From contig CAMJDL010000028.1 of assembly GCA_946404405.1 (NCBI GenBank), positions 1 through 40,904 of the forward strand: a stretch of 40,904 nucleotides of DNA. The letters run 5' to 3'. Below are positions 6,537 to 16,296 of the stretch, in pieces. Positions within the stretch are counted from its first letter, which is position 1. Each line of letters starts with the position of its first letter. The notes under the pieces are model-generated. The model did not search any database and had not been told where the DNA came from. It saw only the letters and a program-made list of their open reading frames with translations. Origin of the DNA: an uncultured Prevotella sp. (lineage in GTDB: Bacteria; Bacteroidota; Bacteroidia; Bacteroidales; Bacteroidaceae). A program made the position numbers and the translations under genes.

Positions 6537-9500
6537 ATGAAGAAAGCCTTCTGGTGGATTCTGGGTATACTGCTTAGCCCTATTCTGCTGTTCGTAATAT
6601 TGACAGTACTGCTTTATCTGCCGCCTGTACAAAATTGGGCAGTTGATAAGGTAGCTGCCATTGCCTCGGAGAAGACGGGCATGGACATCAGCGTGGGTTA
6701 TGTGAAGCTGTCGTTCCCCTTGGATTTGCAGATAGACGACTTCAAGATGATTCATCAGCCCGACACCATAGCTGATGTGGAGCAGATGACCGTTGACGTC
6801 CAGCTGTTGCCACTCTTCAAGAAACAGGTGGTTATCAATGAGTTGGAAGTCAACAATACCAACCTGAACACCAATGGTTTTGTAGATGCAGCGAAGGTAA
6901 AGGGCAGCTTTAAACGGTTGTTTGTCTCGAGCAAGGGTATCGACCTTGACAAGCAGACCGTAGAGGTGAATGGTGCCCGTCTGGAAGATGCCAACCTTGA
7001 TGTGCAGTTGAACGACTCAGTGCCCGAAGATACGACGACCTCTGTTAACCTATGGAAAATCCATGTAGATAGCGTCGTCATCTGCCGCTCTGATTTGGCG
7101 TTGCACATGCCCGGCGACACGATGAGCGTGAAGACCCATTTCGGTACGCTGACAGCCAGGGATGCCCTGATAGACCTTGGCACTGAGACCTATACCGTAG
7201 GAAGTGTCGATTGGTTGAATGGTGCCTTGGCCTACGACCAGATCTTCCAACCCCGTGTGGAGGGTCTCGACTTCAATCATATCGATGTCACCCATCTGAA
7301 TATCGGTATCGACTCCATCTACTATCACGACCCGACGATACGTCTGGTGATGCGTCATGTGGCACTGAAGGAGAAGAGCGGTATGCAGGTGACCGACCTA
7401 AGCGGTCCGATCGTGATGGAGAATGGCAGTATCCGTCTGCCCAAGTTCCATCTGAAGACCCCGGACAGCGATATCCTGGTGGATATGGATATGCCTCTGT
7501 CGCTGATGGATTCCATCGATCCGGGCAAGTTGCGCCTGCGTGTGGATGCCGAGTTGGGTCGTCAAGACCTGATGCGCTTTATGGGCGACCTGCCTCAGAG
7601 CGTGCGAGACCGGTGGCCGCATTATCCGTTGAAGGTGAAGGGAGCCGTCAAGGGTAATATGGATTTTGTGGAGTTCAAGGACCTTGACATTGAACTGCCT
7701 ACCGCATTCTATGCCAATGCCGACGGTTTTGTGGCCAATGTGACGGACATGAAACGCCTGCGTGCCGACGTGCAGTTTAAGGCCCGCACTCAGAATATCG
7801 GTTTCCTCATGTCCATGATGCCCCGTGACATACAGCGCGACTACCGCATACCGCCCATGTCGGCAGAAGGACGCGTAAAGGTGGATGGTGCGCATTATTC
7901 TGCTGACATCAAGGCCCATGAGGGTGGGGGACACATGCAGCTGATAGGCGATTATGATGCCAATCAGATGAGTTATAGTGCCAGTATCAGTCTTGAGAAT
8001 ATCAACTTCCACCATTTCATGCCCAATGGTTTCCTGTATAATGTCGATGCCGGTATTATGGTCAACGGTCATGGCGTTGACGTGTTTGCGCCAGAGACGG
8101 ATATCATGTCCACGATATACATCAACCAGTTGAAGACCAATCTGTGGAACATGAGTGACCTGACCGCCCTGACTGTTATCCGTAGGGGACGCGCGCAGAT
8201 TGACCTGGAGAGCCGTAACAAACTGCTTAGCGGTGAGTTCAATATCGATGCCCTCTTGAATACGGAGAAGTTTATCGGTACGGTGGCAGCCGACATCAAC
8301 CATGCCGACCTCTATTCGCTGGGTCTGCTGGAGAGTCCGCTGACGATAGAAATGTGCGGTTCAGCCGATATCAATTCCGATATGAAAATGCAGCACAATA
8401 TCACAGGACTGATCAGTGATATTGTGGTTACCGATACAGCCAAGACCTATCGTACAGAATGGATAGGACTGCTGCTCAAGACCAATACCGATACCACGAT
8501 AGTCCGTGCACAGAGTGGTGACTTCATTGTGAAGATTGATGCCCGCGGTAACTACGAGCAGATGGCTGAGACATTCAGTGTACTTGGTGATTCTGTGATG
8601 TCTCAGGTCAATAGGAAGACCATCGACCAGCCGGCACTGAGAAAACTGTTGCCGACCCTGAAGATGCATGTCGAGAGTAAGCGCGACAATCCTTTAGCCA
8701 ACCTGCTGAAGAGTGGTAATGGCATAGACTTCAAGGAATTGTGGTTTGATATGGACTCGTCGCCCGAGACAGGTCTGAACGGTAACGGCTATCTTCATTC
8801 GCTGACGGTGAGTGGCGTGCGCCTGGATACTATTAATTTCCGATTGACGCAGCGCGAGGAACGCCTCTCGTTCGGTGGTCAGGTACGTAACAACAAGAGG
8901 AATCCGCAGTTTGTGTTTAATGCCCTCTTCGATGGTGTCTTGCAGGAACGCGGTGCCACCGTCGGCATACGTTATTATGATGCCGCCAACGTGTTGGGTG
9001 CACGATTCGGTGCTCAGGCAGAGGTGGTGGATAGCGGACTGCGTATGCACCTCATGCCCGAACAGCCCACCTTGGGTTACAAGAAATTCAATCTGAACAA
9101 GGATAATTTCCTGCTGTTCAGACCTAATAAGAAAGTAGATGCCAATATCCACCTCGTTGCTGACGACGGCACAGGTGTGAAAGTCTATTCAGAATCGTCC
9201 GACTCTACAGCTTTGCAGGATATCACGGTCAGCGTGAACCATCTTAATCTTGACGAAATTACCTCCATCTTCCCCTATATGCCTCGCGTGTCAGGACTGC
9301 TTGACGGTGACTACCATATCATTCAGGATCCGAAGAACCGCTTTACGGTGGTGGGTGATATGTCTATCCGCAACCTGGCGTACGAAAAGAGTCCGATAGG
9401 CAATATCAGTACCGAACTTGTCTATCTCCAGAAGAGCGATTCGTCGCATGTCGTGGATGCTCGTCTGATGAAGGATGAGATAGAGATTGGATCGATTACT

Positions 9501-11177
9501 GGTACCTATTATGATGTGGGTGAAGGTAAGGTCGATCTGCGATTCGTGATGGATCATCTGCCCTTGGATATGGCCAATGGCTTCATTCCTGACCAGTTGT
9601 TCGGTTTGCAGGGCTATGGCGAGGGCTTGTTGGATATCCGTGGTCCGTTAGACAAGCTGAAGGTAGATGGTACCGTGGTTCTTGACTCAGCCTATCTGGT
9701 AAGTGTGCCCTATGGTGTCAGGATGCGCTTTGCCAAAGATCCATTAGTCATAGAGAATTCCAAGCTGACCATCAATAACTTCAATCTCTATTCGTCCAAG
9801 AATGATGAGCTGAACGTTCATGGCAGTGTGGACTTTGCCGATTTCGACCATATCATGACGAATGTACGACTGAGGGCTCAGAACTATCAGATTATCGATG
9901 CCAAGGAGAATAAGCAGAGCATAGCCTACGGTAAGGCCTTCGTCAATTTCTTTGCACGTATCAGTGGTACGTTGGACAATATGACGATGCGTGGCCGTTT
10001 CGACGTGTTGGGCTCTACCGATATGAGCTACGTGCTTCGCGACAGCCCGTTGACGACGGATAACCAGTTGGATGAGCTGGTTAAGTTTACCGACTTCAGT
10101 GACAGTACGCAGACCGTCATAGAACGTCCGCAGTTGACAGGTTTCAAGATGGATATGACGCTTAATGTCTCGAATGGCGCGCATATCATGGCCTATCTGA
10201 ATACAGACCACTCGAACTATATCGATCTGATGGGTGGCGGTACGTTACGTATGCTTTATTCGCCTGAGGACAATCTGCGACTGACCGGTCGTTATACTCT
10301 GTCGAATGGTGAGATGAAGTATTCGTTGCCTGTCATACCGCTGAAGACCTTTACCATCCAGGATGGCTCGTATGTCGAATTCACTGGTGAGATGATGAAT
10401 CCGACACTGAACATTACCGCTACCGAGCGTACCAAGGCCAATGTCGGTAATGAGGGCGAGGCGGTGCGCAGCGTTGATTTCGACTGTGGCGTGGTCATCA
10501 CCAAGACACTGAGCAATATGGGTCTTGAGTTTACCCTCGACGCTCCAGAGGATATGCAACTGCATAGTGAGTTACAGGCTATGTCGTCAGAACAGCGCGC
10601 CAAGTTGGCTGTTACCATGCTGACCACAGGTATGTATCTGTCTGATGGTAACACGGGCGGCTTCTCGATGAACTCGGCATTGTCGTCATTCCTCAACTCG
10701 CAGATCAGTCAGATATCAGGTAATGCCCTGCGTACCTTGGACCTCCAGTTTGGTATGGACAATTCTACCGATGCTACAGGTCAGACCCATACCGACTACT
10801 CGTTCAAGTTTGCCAAGCGCTTTATGAACAACCGCCTGAAGATTGCCGTGGGTGGTAAGGTGTCCACGGGTGCTGAACTGCAAGAGCGTGACAACTCATT
10901 CTTCGACAATGTCTCTTTGGAATACCGATTAGACAATACCTCCAACAAGTATATAACACTATTCTTCCAGAACAATGCCTACGACTGGCTTGATGGCTAT
11001 ACGCAGAAGTATGGCGGTGGCTTTATCTGGCGTCGTTCGATGGATCATATACTTGACATCTTTAAGTTCAAGGATACGAATACGCTGATGCCATTGACTA
11101 CAACGCCTGGATCTGCCACACCACGTGACAGCGTAAGGACAGATACTTTAAAGACCCGTGCCCATGAAACGAAATAG
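6537..11177 (+). CDS. tamB: TamB-type translocation and assembly module protein (DUF490)
   Basis: A very large protein of 1546 residues. An N-terminal membrane anchor (residues about 5-28, rich in Leu/Ile/Val) is followed by a long repetitive beta-rich body of AsmA/TamB type (many alternating V-x-G-x-V strands), and a C-terminal TamB/DUF490 region from about residue 1200, including GRYTLSNGEM and SFKFAKRFMNNRLKI. TamB proteins span the periplasm from the inner membrane and are thought to move lipids or help insert outer-membrane proteins. The last codons overlap the next gene by 14 bp; that gene encodes a BamA-like lipoprotein. The pair matches the TamB-TamL system of Bacteroidetes, where the partner is a lipidated TamA homologue. 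Confidence 0.9.
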   Translation: MKKAFWWILGILLSPILLFVILTVLLYLPPVQNWAVDKVAAIASEKTGMDISVGYVKLSFPLDLQIDDFKMIHQPDTIADVEQMTVDVQLLPLFKKQVVINELEVNNTNLNTNGFVDAAKVKGSFKRLFVSSKGIDLDKQTVEVNGARLEDANLDVQLNDSVPEDTTTSVNLWKIHVDSVVICRSDLALHMPGDTMSVKTHFGTLTARDALIDLGTETYTVGSVDWLNGALAYDQIFQPRVEGLDFNHIDVTHLNIGIDSIYYHDPTIRLVMRHVALKEKSGMQVTDLSGPIVMENGSIRLPKFHLKTPDSDILVDMDMPLSLMDSIDPGKLRLRVDAELGRQDLMRFMGDLPQSVRDRWPHYPLKVKGAVKGNMDFVEFKDLDIELPTAFYANADGFVANVTDMKRLRADVQFKARTQNIGFLMSMMPRDIQRDYRIPPMSAEGRVKVDGAHYSADIKAHEGGGHMQLIGDYDANQMSYSASISLENINFHHFMPNGFLYNVDAGIMVNGHGVDVFAPETDIMSTIYINQLKTNLWNMSDLTALTVIRRGRAQIDLESRNKLLSGEFNIDALLNTEKFIGTVAADINHADLYSLGLLESPLTIEMCGSADINSDMKMQHNITGLISDIVVTDTAKTYRTEWIGLLLKTNTDTTIVRAQSGDFIVKIDARGNYEQMAETFSVLGDSVMSQVNRKTIDQPALRKLLPTLKMHVESKRDNPLANLLKSGNGIDFKELWFDMDSSPETGLNGNGYLHSLTVSGVRLDTINFRLTQREERLSFGGQVRNNKRNPQFVFNALFDGVLQERGATVGIRYYDAANVLGARFGAQAEVVDSGLRMHLMPEQPTLGYKKFNLNKDNFLLFRPNKKVDANIHLVADDGTGVKVYSESSDSTALQDITVSVNHLNLDEITSIFPYMPRVSGLLDGDYHIIQDPKNRFTVVGDMSIRNLAYEKSPIGNISTELVYLQKSDSSHVVDARLMKDEIEIGSITGTYYDVGEGKVDLRFVMDHLPLDMANGFIPDQLFGLQGYGEGLLDIRGPLDKLKVDGTVVLDSAYLVSVPYGVRMRFAKDPLVIENSKLTINNFNLYSSKNDELNVHGSVDFADFDHIMTNVRLRAQNYQIIDAKENKQSIAYGKAFVNFFARISGTLDNMTMRGRFDVLGSTDMSYVLRDSPLTTDNQLDELVKFTDFSDSTQTVIERPQLTGFKMDMTLNVSNGAHIMAYLNTDHSNYIDLMGGGTLRMLYSPEDNLRLTGRYTLSNGEMKYSLPVIPLKTFTIQDGSYVEFTGEMMNPTLNITATERTKANVGNEGEAVRSVDFDCGVVITKTLSNMGLEFTLDAPEDMQLHSELQAMSSEQRAKLAVTMLTTGMYLSDGNTGGFSMNSALSSFLNSQISQISGNALRTLDLQFGMDNSTDATGQTHTDYSFKFAKRFMNNRLKIAVGGKVSTGAELQERDNSFFDNVSLEYRLDNTSNKYITLFFQNNAYDWLDGYTQKYGGGFIWRRSMDHILDIFKFKDTNTLMPLTTTPGSATPRDSVRTDTLKTRAHETK

Positions 11178-13527
11178 ACTCACATCATACATCATATATC
11201 TGACATCTGCCATCTTCTTCGCTTCCTGCTCGATGACGAAGAATATTCCTGAGGGCGACCAACTCTTTACGGGTCTGAAAGCGATTACCTATGAAAATTA
11301 TGAGCAGAACGACAACTTTGTCAAGACGCAAGAGGAAGTCGAGGCCGCCTTGGCGACAGCACCTAATGGATCGCTGTTTGGCAGCAGCTACTATCGTGTG
11401 CCTTTCTCGTTTGGCGTTTCTGTATGGAATACGTATTCCGAAAAAAACACGCCCTTTGCCAAATGGATGACGAAGAGCTTTGGTAAGCAGCCCGTCCTGA
11501 TGTCGTGGGTTAATCCGGAACTGCGTGCTACGGTGGCTCAGTCGGTGTTGCGTAATCACGGCTATTTCGGAGGTCGTGTCAACTATGAGTGTATCAATCA
11601 GAAGAACCCTAAGACAGCCAAGATTTCCTATCAGGTTCTTCCTGGTCACATGTACACCCTCGATTCAATTAGTATTGTTGGTTTCCCCGCTGAAGCAGAC
11701 AGTATGATTAGGGCCACTGCCGATCAAACTTACGTGAAAAAAGGCGATGCCTTTGTCGTCAGCAATCTGGATGCTGAGCGTCAGCGTATCAGCACTTTGT
11801 TGCGCAATAACGGTTATTACTATTACCAGCCAGGTTATGCATCCTATCTGGCTGATACCTTCGTCGTCGATGGTAAGGTACAGCTACAGTTGAAACTGGC
11901 CAACGATATTCCAGATGCTGCCAAGCACAAGTGGTATATCGGCAATATTGATGTCAGTATGCGCAAGAGTAGCAGGGAGGAATTGAAAGACTCCATGAAG
12001 AGGCGTATAACGATACATTTTAATGGTAAGAAACCTCCCGTTCGTGCACGCGTCCTGATGGCCGATATCAAGTTGCGTCCCCGTCAGTTGTACAGACATG
12101 ACAACTATCTTCAGTCTATGAGCAAGCTGAATGCGTTGGGACTGTTCTCCTCTGTCAATATGAACTTTACGCCTCGCGATACCACGGCACTCTGCGATAC
12201 GCTCGACTTAGCCATGACCTGTACGTTCGACAAGCCTTGGGACTTCTATGTCGAGACCAACTTCAATGCCCGCACCATAGGTCGTATGGGTCCTGAGTTG
12301 CGTATGGGTGTCACCCGTCGCAATGCCTTCCGTGGCGCTGAGAAGATTGACGTCAACGTGCATGGATCGTATGAGTGGGCCACCAGTAATAACTCGTCAA
12401 ACATGAACAACTATGAGTATGGTGCCGATGCCTCGGTAGAGTTCCCGCGTATCATTGCTCCCTTCGTCAAAAACAGTCGCACCAGTCGCGACAGTCTGGG
12501 TAGGGTGGAGAGCCGCAACCGCTTCTTCTCGACTCCCTCAACCCTTGCCAAAGCCTCTACTGATATCATCTATCGTCCCGGCTACTATAAGATGCATGTC
12601 GTATCGGGTGAGTGGACCTACCGTTGGCAGACATCAGCTCAGAGTCGCCATGAGTTCTCGCCACTGACAGTGAAGTATCAGTTTATGAACAGTCATACCA
12701 GCGAATTTGACTCGTTGATGCAAAAGAACATGTATCTGATGGCCACCATGGAGGACTACTTCATTCCTGAGATGCGCTATACCTACACCTATACCAGTCC
12801 GTCGAACTATCTCCATCCTATCCGATGGGAAACGACGGTGGCTGAGTCGGGTAATGGCGTGGCCCTCTATGACGTGCTGACAGGCAAAAGTTGGAACGAC
12901 AAGGACAAGACCATGTTCAAGAATCCCTATTCGCAGTTCTTGAAGGTTGAGACCGACTTTACAAAGACTTGGACGCTCGATGCAGCCTCCAAACTTGTGG
13001 CACATGTCAATGCCGGTTATATCTATTACTATGGCAATAGCGACGGAGTGCCCAACAGCGAGATGTTCTATGCCGGTGGTGCCAACAGCATCCGTGCCTT
13101 CAATATCCGTGGCATTGGACCGGGTGCCGTCAGGAGTTTTGGCAATAATGCCATTGACTATCTGTTACGCAACGGTACTATCAAGTTTATCTGTAACCTT
13201 GAATATCGTCGACAGTTGTTCGGCAACCTGTATGGCGCCGTATTCCTTGATGCTGGTAATGTGTGGATGCCACCTGGTAAGACTTATGATGACGCAGCTA
13301 CAGACGCTGCCTATTCACTGGGAATTTTCAAGTTCCGTAATTTCTTTACCCAACAGGCACTTGGTACGGGTGTCGGTATCCGTTACGACCTTGACTTCCT
13401 GATTATCCGTCTCGACTGGGGTTTAGCCCTTCACTATCCTTTCGAAACGAGCAAGTCAGGTTTCTATAATATCGATCGCTTTAGGAACAGCCATACGCTC
13501 CACTTTGCTATTGGTTATCCCTTCTGA
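11164..13527 (+). CDS. tamL: TamL: lipidated BamA/TamA-family outer membrane protein
   Basis: A 787-residue protein. The N-terminus has a lipoprotein signal with a FASC lipobox (Cys about 22), unusual for BamA-like proteins in general but typical of Bacteroidetes TamL. Next come POTRA-like segments (for example YTLDSISIVGFP, about residues 160-175), then a C-terminal D15/Omp85 barrel. The barrel holds the lid-loop-type motif IRAFNIRGIGPG and ends in Phe (AIGYPF). It presumably works with TamB in outer-membrane assembly. The ATG at 11164 was chosen over a GTG at 11158 because it starts the signal peptide directly; it overlaps tamB by 14 bp, indicating translational coupling. Confidence 0.9.
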   Translation: MKRNRLTSYIIYLTSAIFFASCSMTKNIPEGDQLFTGLKAITYENYEQNDNFVKTQEEVEAALATAPNGSLFGSSYYRVPFSFGVSVWNTYSEKNTPFAKWMTKSFGKQPVLMSWVNPELRATVAQSVLRNHGYFGGRVNYECINQKNPKTAKISYQVLPGHMYTLDSISIVGFPAEADSMIRATADQTYVKKGDAFVVSNLDAERQRISTLLRNNGYYYYQPGYASYLADTFVVDGKVQLQLKLANDIPDAAKHKWYIGNIDVSMRKSSREELKDSMKRRITIHFNGKKPPVRARVLMADIKLRPRQLYRHDNYLQSMSKLNALGLFSSVNMNFTPRDTTALCDTLDLAMTCTFDKPWDFYVETNFNARTIGRMGPELRMGVTRRNAFRGAEKIDVNVHGSYEWATSNNSSNMNNYEYGADASVEFPRIIAPFVKNSRTSRDSLGRVESRNRFFSTPSTLAKASTDIIYRPGYYKMHVVSGEWTYRWQTSAQSRHEFSPLTVKYQFMNSHTSEFDSLMQKNMYLMATMEDYFIPEMRYTYTYTSPSNYLHPIRWETTVAESGNGVALYDVLTGKSWNDKDKTMFKNPYSQFLKVETDFTKTWTLDAASKLVAHVNAGYIYYYGNSDGVPNSEMFYAGGANSIRAFNIRGIGPGAVRSFGNNAIDYLLRNGTIKFICNLEYRRQLFGNLYGAVFLDAGNVWMPPGKTYDDAATDAAYSLGIFKFRNFFTQQALGTGVGIRYDLDFLIIRLDWGLALHYPFETSKSGFYNIDRFRNSHTLHFAIGYPF

Positions 13528-13551
13528 TACGAACATAACGCTTTGGTACTT

Positions 13552-14667
13552 ATGAAAAGATTAATTGGTTTTGAACTGTTTAGCATGGTGCTGCTCATCT
13601 GTAGTTCATGTGGACAGCGTGATAATACCATATCTGGCGATGCTGCTGATATTGATAGTCTGTTATGTCCTAAATATGCTACAGGATATCAGGTGAAGGA
13701 CAGTTCAGGTGTAAAGTTGGTGGACGTAGGTAAGGACTACCACTTTGCATTGGTGCACTCAGATGACGCTGAGGCCCCTGATGGTTTTGTAAAGGTTCGC
13801 GTACCCATTAAGAATACCATTTGTATGACAGCCTTGCAGTTGTCGAACTTCACCATTCTCGATGCGCATGACATTGTGAAGGGACTGACGGGTACGAAGA
13901 ACTTGTTTAATAAAGATATCCTTGCACGCGTGAAGGATGGACGCATCGTGAAGATTGGCATGGAAGGCAACTTCGATACGGAAATGGTGCTGGCAGCCAA
14001 TCCTGACGTCATCTTCATTTCGCCTTTCAAACGTGGTGGCTACGATGCCATCAAGGAAACCGGTATCACGCTGGTGCCACACTTGGGCTATAAGGAATTG
14101 GATCCGCTGGGACAGGCAGAGTGGATTAAGTTTGTGGGCATGTTCATTGGCAAAGAGAAAGAAGCCTGCGAGGTGTTTGCTGGCATTGAGTCACGATATA
14201 ACAGTTTAAAGTTGAAAGTTGACAGTTTAAATTTAAAAGAACTGCCTACCGTATTCAGTGGCGAGATGCATAGTGGCATGTGGCATGCGGTTGGCGGTAA
14301 GAACTATCTGGCCCAAATTTTCCGTGATGCAGGGGCTGACTATGTCATCAAAGACGATGAGACTGCTGGCGAGAACCTGGAGTTTGAGAAGATGTACGAG
14401 TTGGCTGCCAATGCTGACTACTGGCGCATTTTGAACAGTCACCCTGGCGACTTTTCGTATGAAGCGCTGAAGGCATCGGAGCCTCGCAACGAGTTGTTCA
14501 AGTCATACAAGGAACGGAAGGTGATATACTGCAACATGAAGCAGACGCCTTATTACGAGATATCGCCTGTAATGCCTGATGTGTTGCTGAAGGACTTTGT
14601 GGCTATCTTTCACCCGGAACTGGTTGAGGCTGATTACAAGCCTACGTTCTATTATCTTCTGAAATGA
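13552..14667 (+). CDS. ABC transporter substrate-binding lipoprotein, BtuF-like
   Basis: A 371-residue exported protein. The signal peptide ends in CSSC (Cys20), an atypical but plausible lipobox. The body fits a class III (TroA/BtuF/FepB) binding protein: AANPDVIFISPF in the first lobe, the long linker helix, and GGKNYLAQIFRDAGADY in the second lobe. The family delivers vitamin B12, haem or siderophores to FecCD permeases. The neighbouring cobalamin genes favour B12 or a precursor, but that is inference. Heptamer units at 14202-14236 encode SLKLKVDSLNLKEL, a loop insertion. The ATG at 13552 begins the signal; it ends in a 4-bp ATGA overlap with the permease gene. Confidence 0.85.
   Translation: MKRLIGFELFSMVLLICSSCGQRDNTISGDAADIDSLLCPKYATGYQVKDSSGVKLVDVGKDYHFALVHSDDAEAPDGFVKVRVPIKNTICMTALQLSNFTILDAHDIVKGLTGTKNLFNKDILARVKDGRIVKIGMEGNFDTEMVLAANPDVIFISPFKRGGYDAIKETGITLVPHLGYKELDPLGQAEWIKFVGMFIGKEKEACEVFAGIESRYNSLKLKVDSLNLKELPTVFSGEMHSGMWHAVGGKNYLAQIFRDAGADYVIKDDETAGENLEFEKMYELAANADYWRILNSHPGDFSYEALKASEPRNELFKSYKERKVIYCNMKQTPYYEISPVMPDVLLKDFVAIFHPELVEADYKPTFYYLLK
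14202..14236 (+). repeat. Heptamer tract inside the BtuF-like gene
   Basis: Units CAGTTTA, AAGTTGA, AAGTTGA, CAGTTTA, AATTTAA lie in one register within the coding sequence. AAGTTGA is a rotation of the GTTGAAA unit seen at 4896-4958. Confidence 0.75.
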
Positions 14668-15695
14668 GACGCACGCTGCCACTGATTCTAACGTTGATGA
14701 TATCGATAGTTGTGATGGCTATCGTCAACCTGCTTATTGGCTCCGTCAAGATTCCAGTGGCAGATATCTGTCGTATCCTTGTGGGTGACGACAGTCATGA
14801 GATATGGGCCAACATTATTTGGAAGTCACGACTTCCACAGGTACTGACAGCTATTGTTGCTGGTGCAGGATTGGCAGTAAGTGGTTTGCAGATGCAGACC
14901 GTTTTCCATAATCCTCTGGCTGGTCCGTCAGTACTGGGTATCAGCAATGGTTCTGCGCTGGGCGTCGCTTTCGTTGTTTTGCTATCCGGAAAGATTGGTA
15001 GCGTAGCCCTCAGTCGTCTGGGTTATCTGGGCGATGCAGCCATGAGTATAGCAGCTATTATCGGAGCCTTGGCAGTCATGATGCTCATTGTCTGGGTAGC
15101 ACAGAAGGTAAAAGGCAATGTCACCTTATTAATAATAGGTGTAATGATTGGCTACTTGGCCAATGCAATCATAGGTGTGCTGAAGTTTCTGGCACCTGAG
15201 GAGGACGTGAAGTCATTCGTGGTTTGGGGACTTGGTTCGTTCTCGCGTGTCAGTGGCGACGAGATGATACTCTTTGTCGTGCTGATGGCAATCCTCCTTC
15301 CGTTGAGTTTCCTGCTTGTCAAACCAATGAACATCCTGCTGTTAGGTGATCGTTACGCAGCCAACCTCGGTCTTAACGTGAAACAGGCTCGCATCCTGGT
15401 TATCGTCAGTAGCGGTGTCCTCGTAGCTATTGTTACTGCTTACTGCGGACCTATCATGTTTATTGGCTTAGCCGTACCACATCTGGCACGAGCACTTTTC
15501 CGCTCTTCCGACCATCGCGTGCTGATGCCCGCCACAGCCCTTTGTGGTGCTTTGTTAGCACTCGTTTGTAACTTCATTGCCCGTATGCCAGGTTTCGAGG
15601 GGGCACTACCTGTCAATAGTGTAACAGCCCTCGTTGGCGCTCCCGTTATTGCTGCTGTCATCTTTGGTCGCAGGAAGAACGAGATTGGCGAATGA
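14664..15695 (+). CDS. FecCD/BtuC-family ABC transporter permease
   Basis: A 343-residue polytopic protein with about ten membrane segments. It carries family signatures GLAVSGLQMQTVFHNPLAGP (about 70-90), GISNGSALG, the cytoplasmic coupling region around GDRYAANLGLNV, and FIGLAVPHLAR near residue 270. It forms the membrane channel for a B12, haem or siderophore importer with the lipoprotein encoded just upstream (ATGA overlap). An ABC ATPase gene would normally follow, but none is present: 40 bp later there is a detached CbiF tail. The ATPase must be elsewhere or was lost in the rearrangement. Confidence 0.9.
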   Translation: MRRTLPLILTLMISIVVMAIVNLLIGSVKIPVADICRILVGDDSHEIWANIIWKSRLPQVLTAIVAGAGLAVSGLQMQTVFHNPLAGPSVLGISNGSALGVAFVVLLSGKIGSVALSRLGYLGDAAMSIAAIIGALAVMMLIVWVAQKVKGNVTLLIIGVMIGYLANAIIGVLKFLAPEEDVKSFVVWGLGSFSRVSGDEMILFVVLMAILLPLSFLLVKPMNILLLGDRYAANLGLNVKQARILVIVSSGVLVAIVTAYCGPIMFIGLAVPHLARALFRSSDHRVLMPATALCGALLALVCNFIARMPGFEGALPVNSVTALVGAPVIAAVIFGRRKNEIGE

Positions 15696-15707
15696 TGGCG
15701 CTTCGCT

Positions 15708-15735
15708 AGTGAATAGTGATTAGAGAATAGTGCAA
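15708..15735 (+). repeat. AGTGAAT heptamer tract at a rearrangement junction
   Basis: Units AGTGAAT, AGTGATT, AGAGAAT, AGTGCAA run from just after the permease stop codon to the exact beginning of the CbiF-tail homology at about 15732-15735. Confidence 0.65.
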
Positions 15736-15830
15736 TGCTTGTCGTAGGCGAGGTCATTGACAACCGCCAAGGCCTTTCCGCCCTTTACGACAAGCACTTC
15801 ACACATCTATTCCGCAAAGGGAAAGATTAA
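15735..15830 (+). pseudogene. Detached C-terminus of a CbiF (precorrin-4 C11-methyltransferase) gene
   Basis: The 31-codon frame starts MLVVGEVIDNRQGLSALYDK and ends FRKGKD followed by TAA. It matches the C-terminus of the full CbiF domain encoded on the minus strand at 20094-21167 (MLVVGEAIDNRQGLSALYDK…). By eye the DNA is close to 90 percent identical over the first 80 bp, with most differences at third codon positions. The methyltransferase core is absent, so it cannot function. The two copies are in inverted orientation 4.3 kb apart. Confidence 0.85.
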
Positions 15831-15838
15831 CAAACGTC

Positions 15839-16234
15839 TTAAGCGAACAACTGACGGAGTGTTCTGGCTTCGTCGCCTTCAAAGATGAGTACACCAGTTA
15901 CCGGCTCATAGCTCATTCGTGCAAATTGGTGTAGCTGGATAGCCAGGAATGCTCCATCGCGCGACATGCTCACCTCTGCCATGTAGTTGCCATTGACGAT
16001 TGGTTTCGGACGGAAGTCACCCATAGCACTTGTTATTTTCTCTCGTGGTGTATCTAATATTCGCTTCAGATGTTCGCCATCAGCGGGTGAATACTCGATT
16101 GTATTTGCGTCAATAATTCTGTTTGACGGGGTGTAGATGGCTGTGGTACGCAGACCAAACAGCGACTTGCTGATGCTGATACGAACATCAGCGCAGATGG
16201 TGTTCCACATCTGCAAGTTCTTGATATTTGCCAT
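15839..16234 (-). CDS. Conserved-looking hypothetical protein
   Basis: A 131-residue protein with no signal peptide or membrane segment. It is a mixed alpha/beta sequence with a balanced composition (for example NGNYMAEVSMSRDGAFLAIQL and VLIFEGDEARTLRQLF at the C-terminus). I do not recognise the family. Its stop lies 9 bp after the CbiF tail, which is on the opposite strand, and the gene upstream of it on the same strand is the small secreted protein 62 bp away. The complete frame and ordinary composition argue for a real gene. Confidence 0.65.
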   Translation of the reverse strand: MANIKNLQMWNTICADVRISISKSLFGLRTTAIYTPSNRIIDANTIEYSPADGEHLKRILDTPREKITSAMGDFRPKPIVNGNYMAEVSMSRDGAFLAIQLHQFARMSYEPVTGVLIFEGDEARTLRQLFA

Positions 16235-16296
16235 TTTAATTCTTTCTTTATTAGTAATGTTTGTTATCCTCCTTTCATTCTAAAGGAGAGGCATTG

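Noticed and set aside
7398..8303. Long open frames on the strand opposite tamB (for example 301 residues at 7398-8303)
   Set aside because: They lie entirely antisense to a well-supported gene, have His/Ile/Thr-rich composition typical of antisense frames, and show no motifs.
11629..13005. Antisense open frames within tamL
   Set aside because: They are shadows of tamL with no recognisable domain and no promoter.
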